Origin: Elusimicrobiota bacterium
Lineage (GTDB): Bacteria > Elusimicrobiota > Elusimicrobia > Elusimicrobiales > UBA9959
Assembly: GCA_003500765.1 (NCBI GenBank)
Contig: DNQL01000138.1
Coordinates: 3,068 to 8,663 of the forward strand
Reading direction: 5' to 3'
DNA length: 5,596 bases
Part shown: positions 1-5,596 of the stretch, in pieces
How the letters are laid out: each line of letters begins with the position of its first letter
How positions within the stretch are numbered: position 1 is the stretch's first letter
Notes under the pieces: model-generated
What the model was told of the DNA's origin: nothing
Database searches by the model: none
Seen by the model: only the letters and a program-made list of their open reading frames with translations
Position numbers and translations under genes: made by a program

Positions 1-5
1 ATTAA

Positions 6-23
6 ATATACTGTCCCCAATTT
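6..23. repeat. Candidate short extragenic repeat motif downstream of sdhB
   Basis: The AT-rich end of the window contains the string ATATACTGTCCCCAATTT at 6-23, only five bases past the sdhB stop codon. It differs sharply in composition from the GC-rich genes. From memory, strings of the form ACTGTCCCCAATTT or its reverse complement recur many times in some bacterial genomes, often beside REP-associated tyrosine transposase (IS200-like, Y1) genes. Only one copy is visible and the window ends here, so calling it a repeat is inference. It could equally be plain 3' flanking sequence. No hairpin followed by a T-run, as expected of an intrinsic terminator for the sdh operon, can be seen in the 27 bases available. 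Confidence 0.35.
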
Positions 24-27
24 CCTT

Positions 28-792
28 TCAGCGCTTCGAGAGGAAGTTGGCCAGCAGGAACTCGCGGTTCATGCGGGCTATATTGGCGACCTTCACTTCC
101 TTGGGGCAGACGGCCTCGCACTCATACTCGTTGGTGCAGTTGCCGAAGCCTTCCGCGTCCATCGCCTCCACCATGGCCAGCGCGCGCTTCGCCTTTTCCG
201 GCTTGCCCTGCGGCAGCAGCGCCAGCTGTGATATTTTGGCGCCGGTGAACAGCATCGCCGCTCCGTTGGGGCAGGCCGCCACGCAGGCGCCGCAGCCTAT
301 GCAGGCGGCCGCGTCCATGGCCTCCTCGGCGTCGTCCTTGTCCACCGGTATCGAGTTGGCGTCGGGAGCGGCGCCGGTGTTGACGGAAATGTAGCCGCCG
401 GCGGCCATGATGCGGTCGAGCGAGGAGCGGTCCACCACCAGGTCCTTCAGGACCGGGAAGGACTTTACGCGCCAGGGCTCGACGGTGATGACGTCGCCGT
501 CCCTGAAGCGCCGCATATGCAGCTGGCACACCGTGGAGTGTTCGTCGGGGCCGTGCACGTCGCCGTTGACGACAAGTCCGCAGCAGCCGCAGATGCCTTC
601 GCGGCAGTCGCTGTCGAAGGCTATGGGGCTGTCCCCGCGCCTGACCAGGTCCTCGTTGAGCACGTCGAGCATCTCGAGGAACGACATGTCGGGGTCGATG
701 TCCCCGACCTGGTAGGAAGCCATCCGGCCTTTTTCGCCGGGGCCGGCCTGGCGCCAGACCCTGACCGTCACAGAGAACTTTTTATCGCTCAT
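28..792 (-). CDS. sdhB: Succinate dehydrogenase/fumarate reductase iron-sulfur subunit
   Basis: This 254-residue subunit carries electrons between the flavoprotein and the di-heme membrane anchor, on the cytoplasmic face of the membrane. The N-terminal ferredoxin-like domain (about 1-115) has the 2Fe-2S ligands C63, C68, C71 and C89 in a [11 protein letters not shown] context. The C-terminal domain has C164, C167 and C170, which with C229 bind the 4Fe-4S cluster, and C174, C219 and C225, which bind the 3Fe-4S cluster. Spacing matches the E. coli SdhB pattern (C-x2-C-x2-C-x3-C-P, then C-x5-C-x3-C-P). The HGPD and CQLHM segments near 80-93 resemble the Bacteroidota/Bacillus-type (type B) branch. 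Length is normal for the family. The ATG at 790-792 has a GGAG (798-801) five bases upstream and lies 10 bases after the sdhA stop, so it is the last gene seen in the operon. C70, beside ligand C71, is an extra cysteine. It could be annotated frdB, since direction is not determined by sequence. Confidence 0.96.
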   Translation of the reverse strand: MSDKKFSVTVRVWRQAGPGEKGRMASYQVGDIDPDMSFLEMLDVLNEDLVRRGDSPIAFDSDCREGICGCCGLVVNGDVHGPDEHSTVCQLHMRRFRDGDVITVEPWRVKSFPVLKDLVVDRSSLDRIMAAGGYISVNTGAAPDANSIPVDKDDAEEAMDAAACIGCGACVAACPNGAAMLFTGAKISQLALLPQGKPEKAKRALAMVEAMDAEGFGNCTNEYECEAVCPKEVKVANIARMNREFLLANFLSKR

Positions 793-802
793 ATGGTCTC
801 CG

Positions 803-2716
<1,914 letters not shown>

Positions 2717-2717
2717 G

Positions 2718-3407
2718 TTATTTGGCCTCCGTCGCGGCGACCTGGTAATGGTGCTCCACCTTTTTATGGTCGAGCTCGAGCAGGTAATAGACCGAGATCA
2801 TGGCGAAGCCGGCCATCGACAGCGCGACCAGCAGCCCGCCGATCTTGATGAACGGCGTGTACTTGGGGTGGTTCACGCCGAGCGTCTGGAAGGCGCTCTG
2901 CATGCCGTGGCTAAGGTGCAGCGCCAGGGCCAGCGACCCGGCGATATAGACCGATACGAAGACCGGGTCCCGGAAGGCGCCGGTCACCATGGCGTAGAAG
3001 CCCATCGACTGGTCGCCGAAGCGGAAGTCGACGAGGTGGTAGACCAGGTAAGCCAGTATCGCGGCCGCCGTGTAGAGCATGGTGGCCGAGCCCACGGTGC
3101 GGCCGCCCTGCCACCGGCGCTCCTCGTAGCCCGACGGCGCGTTGCGCCAGTCTTCCCAGCGCACCCAGACGGCGGTCACTATGTGCAGCAGGAAGACCGC
3201 GGCCAGTCCCAGCTCGGCGTAGATTATGAAAGGGTTGGAGAGCAGCAGGTCCACCCAGCCGTTGTAGGCCTTCTCCCCGTAGAAGAGGAGCAGGTTCTCG
3301 GCCAGGTGCACCAGCATGAAAGCGCCCAGCGCCAGGCCGGTCAGGGCCATTACGAATTTTCTGCCTATAGAGGTGAAGACCACTCGTTTGAGAAATCCAA
3401 TGTCCAT
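2718..3407 (-). CDS. sdhC: Succinate dehydrogenase/fumarate reductase cytochrome b subunit (di-heme, type B)
   Basis: This 229-residue integral membrane anchor binds two b hemes and exchanges electrons with quinone. Five hydrophobic helices can be seen at roughly 18-41, 61-82, 107-127, 149-170 and 187-210, the arrangement of the single-subunit type B anchors (B. subtilis SdhC, W. succinogenes FrdC). One histidine in each of the first four helices fits the axial heme ligands: H34, H75, H124 and H164. The helix IV segment [12 protein letters not shown], with a second histidine H167, resembles the b558 family found in Bacteroidota and relatives. There is no sdhD, as expected for this type. It is the first gene of the operon. 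The ATG at 3405-3407 has GGAG (3415-3418) seven bases upstream, and a good promoter lies about 45 bases upstream. The tail after 211 is short, charged and histidine-rich (H214, H219, H220) and probably cytoplasmic. The family is clear although membrane anchors diverge quickly. Confidence 0.94.
   Translation of the reverse strand: MDIGFLKRVVFTSIGRKFVMALTGLALGAFMLVHLAENLLLFYGEKAYNGWVDLLLSNPFIIYAELGLAAVFLLHIVTAVWVRWEDWRNAPSGYEERRWQGGRTVGSATMLYTAAAILAYLVYHLVDFRFGDQSMGFYAMVTGAFRDPVFVSVYIAGSLALALHLSHGMQSAFQTLGVNHPKYTPFIKIGGLLVALSMAGFAMISVYYLLELDHKKVEHHYQVAATEAK
2726..2730 (-). promoter_or_regulatory. Ribosome binding site of sdhA, inside the 3' end of sdhC
   Basis: On the minus strand the last codons of sdhC contain GGAGG, nine bases before the sdhA ATG. 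The sdhC stop TAA and the sdhA ATG are separated by a single C. This fixes the sdhA start and suggests that ribosomes finishing sdhC re-initiate on sdhA, which would keep anchor and flavoprotein in step. Confidence 0.75.
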
Positions 3408-3451
3408 TTTTCGGCTCCGTTAAGTTTTCCCGCGGCTTATGGAATTCAAGA

Positions 3452-3480
3452 ATAATATAAATATAGCGGGAATTTGGCAA
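3452..3480 (-). promoter_or_regulatory. Sigma-70-type promoter of the sdhCAB operon
   Basis: Read on the minus strand, TTGCCA (3475-3480) is a good -35 box and TATTAT (3452-3457) a -10 box matching TATAAT at five of six positions. They are separated by the optimal 17 bases. Transcription would start near 3445 and leave a leader of about 38 bases before the sdhC ATG, with the Shine-Dalgarno near its end. The call rests on consensus match and position only. An imperfect dyad around GAATTC (3437-3452) overlaps the predicted start site and could be an operator, but this is weak. Confidence 0.6.
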
Positions 3481-3510
3481 GGTAGGCGGGGGCGGGCCGC
3501 GGCAGGCGTT

Positions 3511-3539
3511 TTTAGAGGGGGCCTAATCTAATATATAAT
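3511..3539 (+). promoter_or_regulatory. Sigma-70-type promoter of the NHL-repeat gene
   Basis: A perfect TATAAT (-10) lies at 3534-3539, with TTTAGA at 3511-3516 as a plausible -35 box (four of six matches to TTGACA) and a 17-base spacer. Transcription would begin near 3546, giving a leader of about 49 bases. The AT-rich patch stands out in a GC-rich region. It is divergent from the sdh promoter, with about 54 bases between the two -10 hexamers' facing sides occupied by both -35 regions, so a regulator bound between them could influence both. Confidence 0.55.
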
Positions 3540-3583
3540 AAGAGAGGGACCCCCAAAGACTTTAAACGTATCGCTGTTTTCGC

Positions 3584-3588
3584 GGAGG
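3584..3588 (+). promoter_or_regulatory. Ribosome binding site of the NHL-repeat gene
   Basis: GGAGG sits six bases upstream of the ATG at 3595. It is the only strong Shine-Dalgarno in the area, and the ATG it serves begins a well-formed signal peptide. It therefore decides the start in favour of 3595 over the in-frame ATG at 3622, which would fall inside the hydrophobic core. Confidence 0.8.
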
Positions 3589-3594
3589 AATATT

Positions 3595-5596
3595 ATGAAG
3601 ACTTCCAGCTTCTGCGCCTTTATGCTTGCCGTCCTGCTGGCCGCCCCGGCGGCCGCCTACGACAGGATCGAGTTCAAGGGTCAGATAATCAATCCCATGA
3701 TGACCAAACCCTCGGGCGTCGCGTCTGACGGGGAAAAGGTCTACGTCTCCGACGCCAAGGCCAACGTCCTCCTCGTTTTCGGGGCCGCCGACGGCGCGTT
3801 CGTGGCGAAGTCCGACGCGCAGCTCAAGAAGCCGGCCGGCCTGGCCCTGGGCGGCGACCGCCTCTACATAGCCGACTCGGGCAATTCCCGGATCAGCGTG
3901 ACGGACCTCGACGGCAAGTACCTCTGGTCCTTCTCCGGCAAGGGAAATTCCCCGGGCCAGCTGACCTCCCCGCAGGCCCTGGCCTTCGGCCCCGACGAGA
4001 GGCTGTACGTGGCCAATACCGGCGCCTCCACCATAGAAGTGTTCAACTCCGACGGCATCTATCTTTACGGCTTCCCCGCCAAGCGCAACGACGGCGTCAC
4101 CAAGGTGAAGCCGGCCGCCATAGCCGTTGATCTCGCCGGGAACGTCTTCGTCTCCGACCCGTCCAAGTCGCTGCTGCAGCAGTACGACAGGACCGGCAAA
4201 CTGCTGCGCGAGCAGGAGATAGCCAACAACGGCCTCGCGCTGCATCCCGACGGCATAATCTATATAGTGAACGCCCGCGAGGGCAAGGTCCGGGAGATAG
4301 GCTACGACGGCTCCGTGATAGGGACCTTCGGCACCCGCGGTAAGGGGAAGACCGAGTTCCAGAACCTTTGCGGCGCCTACGCCGACCCGGCCGGCACGCT
4401 TTACCTCTGCGACGACGGCAATAAGAAGGTCACCTACCTGAAGCTGGAAGGAACAAAGGGCGCCGAGGGCCTCAAGCCCGCCGGCCTGCTGGCCCGCTTC
4501 ACCATAAAGGGGCCCGCGGAAAAGGCCCTCTTCAAGGCGGACGTGCTGTCTGTCCGCAAGGACGGCGCCATGATCGCCCATATGCCCGAAGCCAGGGAGA
4601 TGGTCCTGATAGAGAACGGCGTCAAGAAAACCCTCGCCTCCATGGGCAAGCAGCCGGGGCAGGTCAAGGCGCCCAAGGGGATTTTCGCCTCCTCCGACGG
4701 GAAGTTCTTCGTCTCCGACACCGGCAACGACCGGGTCCAGATCTTCAAGGCCGACGGGACCTTCGACTCGCAGTTCGGCGGGCCCGGCTCCGGAGAGGGC
4801 AAGTTCAAGTCGCCGATGGGCCTCACGGTCAACGGCAACGGCAATGTCTACATCGCCGACTCCAGGAACAAGCGCGTGCAGGCCTTCAGCCAGGACGGCA
4901 TCTTCCTCTTCGCCGTCGGCCCGCAGGTCGGCAGCCTCACGCTGGTGAACCCGGTGGACGCCGCTTCGGACGAGAAGAACAACCTCTACATACTGGACGC
5001 CGGCCTCAAGAAGGTCATAGTCACCGACCAGTCGGGCAAGTTCCTCTCCGCCTGGGACGACTCGGGGGCCCTGTCCGCTCCCGCTTCCCTGGTCTATGAC
5101 GGCAAAGGCTTCTTTTACGTGCTGGACAAGGGGTCCTACAACGTCAAGATCTTCGACGTGAACGGCCGCTTCCAGGCCTCGTTCTTCGCCCGCGGGACGG
5201 GCGAGCGCGAACTGGCCGGGCCGCAGTTCCTGGCCTACGGCGGCGACAGGATACACATCGCCGACGCCTCCAGGATCGCCTCTTTCGATATCAGTTATAT
5301 CCCCGAGGCGCCGGCAGGTTTCGCCGCGGTTCCCGGCGGCAAGGGAGTTAAACTCTCCTGGAAGCCGGTCGAGAACGACCGGGTCAAGGGCTACAAGGTC
5401 TTCAGGGCTCCCGCCGCGGGCGGCAAATGGGCCGAGCTGGCCTATACCGAGAAGAGCGCGCACGAGGACGCGTCCGCCGAGGGCGGTACCGCCTACCGCT
5501 ACCGTGTGGCCGCGGTTTCCGGCGCGGGTTTTCCCGGCGAGAACTCCCCGTCCGTTACGGCGACGGCGTCCGGCAAGGCGGAGGCGGCCAGGCCCG
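3595..5596 (+). CDS. Exported NHL-repeat beta-propeller protein with FN3-like domain (partial, runs off the 3' edge)
   Basis: The frame stays open from the ATG to the window end: 667 codons with no stop. Residues 1-21 form a Sec signal peptide: K2, a hydrophobic core about 6-17, and AAA before Y22 as the likely cleavage site. No lipobox cysteine is at the cleavage site, so it is probably soluble or surface-associated, not a lipoprotein. Residues 38-566 hold about twelve NHL-type blades, each with the pattern P-x-G-[ILV]-x-[ILV] ... G-x-[ILV]-Y-[VI]-[AS]-D-[ST]-G-N-x-[RK]-[IV]. They begin near 38, 79, 125, 172, 211, 256, 314, 359, 405, 452, 495 and 542. The best are 79-105 (YIADSGNSRI), 359-388 (FVSDTGNDRVQIF) and 405-435 (YIADSRNKRVQAF). 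Residues 571-660 look like a fibronectin type III domain (LSWKP, GYKVFRA, YRYRVAAVS). NHL propellers usually bind proteins or other ligands, and no catalytic residues can be recognised, so the specific function is unknown. ATA and AGG codons match those of the neighbours, so there is no sign of recent transfer. The C-terminus, possibly with more FN3 domains or a surface anchor, is not visible. Confidence 0.9.
   Translation, partial: MKTSSFCAFMLAVLLAAPAAAYDRIEFKGQIINPMMTKPSGVASDGEKVYVSDAKANVLLVFGAADGAFVAKSDAQLKKPAGLALGGDRLYIADSGNSRISVTDLDGKYLWSFSGKGNSPGQLTSPQALAFGPDERLYVANTGASTIEVFNSDGIYLYGFPAKRNDGVTKVKPAAIAVDLAGNVFVSDPSKSLLQQYDRTGKLLREQEIANNGLALHPDGIIYIVNAREGKVREIGYDGSVIGTFGTRGKGKTEFQNLCGAYADPAGTLYLCDDGNKKVTYLKLEGTKGAEGLKPAGLLARFTIKGPAEKALFKADVLSVRKDGAMIAHMPEAREMVLIENGVKKTLASMGKQPGQVKAPKGIFASSDGKFFVSDTGNDRVQIFKADGTFDSQFGGPGSGEGKFKSPMGLTVNGNGNVYIADSRNKRVQAFSQDGIFLFAVGPQVGSLTLVNPVDAASDEKNNLYILDAGLKKVIVTDQSGKFLSAWDDSGALSAPASLVYDGKGFFYVLDKGSYNVKIFDVNGRFQASFFARGTGERELAGPQFLAYGGDRIHIADASRIASFDISYIPEAPAGFAAVPGGKGVKLSWKPVENDRVKGYKVFRAPAAGGKWAELAYTEKSAHEDASAEGGTAYRYRVAAVSGAGFPGENSPSVTATASGKAEAARP

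Noticed and set aside
3427..3472. Inverted repeat TTCCCGC (3427-3433) and GCGGGAA (3466-3472) flanking the sdh -10 box
   Set aside because: The arms are only seven bases with a 32-base gap. About one such pair is expected by chance in an interval of this size, so it is not evidence of an operator or hairpin.
3517..3554. GGGGG (3517-3521) and CCCCC (3550-3554) around the plus-strand -10 box, as a possible hairpin or terminator
   Set aside because: The five-base homopolymer arms enclose 28 bases with no T-run after them, and base composition explains them.
3562..5463. 633-codon open frame on the minus strand over the NHL gene
   Set aside because: It is in exact antisense register with the plus-strand gene, has no Shine-Dalgarno or recognisable domain, and reads as low-complexity V/G/L/A/E-rich protein. 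The plus strand has a signal peptide, ribosome site, promoter, NHL repeats and FN3 domain. The frame is open only because TTA, CTA and TCA are absent from the sense strand.

Overview
The window comes from a GC-rich bacterium and holds one complete respiratory operon on the minus strand and the start of one divergent gene on the plus strand. The coding DNA is rich in G and C at third positions, yet it uses ATA for isoleucine and AGG for arginine quite freely and avoids TTA, CTA and TCA. The minus-strand genes encode a type B, Bacteroidota/Bacillus-like succinate dehydrogenase/fumarate reductase. That points to a menaquinone-based bacterium and away from the type A enzyme of most proteobacteria. 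Genomes with this look and with secreted NHL/FN3 proteins occur, for example, in Elusimicrobiota and some former deltaproteobacterial lineages. No marker here fixes the phylum, so the taxonomic guess is weak.

Layout. Positions 1-27 lie downstream of the operon and carry a short AT-flanked motif that resembles a dispersed extragenic repeat. Positions 28-3407 (minus strand) are sdhC-sdhA-sdhB, transcribed in that order with gaps of 1 and 10 bases. Together they encode a complete three-subunit complex: a five-helix di-heme cytochrome b anchor, a flavoprotein with covalent FAD, and an iron-sulfur protein with all three clusters. Electrons pass between succinate/fumarate at the flavin, the 2Fe-2S, 4Fe-4S and 3Fe-4S centres, the two hemes and the quinone pool. 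All recognised catalytic and cofactor residues are present, so the operon looks functional. The direction of catalysis (succinate oxidation or fumarate reduction) cannot be read from sequence.

Positions 3408-3594 are a divergent intergenic region with a good sigma-70-type promoter on each strand. Its AT-rich -10 boxes stand out from the GC-rich surroundings.

Positions 3595-5596 (plus strand) are the 5' part of a gene for an exported protein. It has a Sec signal peptide, about twelve NHL-type beta-propeller blades that divide naturally into two six-bladed propellers, and a fibronectin type III-like domain. It is still open at the window edge. A long minus-strand reading frame overlies this gene but is an antisense shadow. 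The gene has no evident functional link to the sdh operon beyond sharing the intergenic region. I see no mobile element gene, RNA gene, CRISPR array or defence system, and most of the window is ordinary conserved metabolism.
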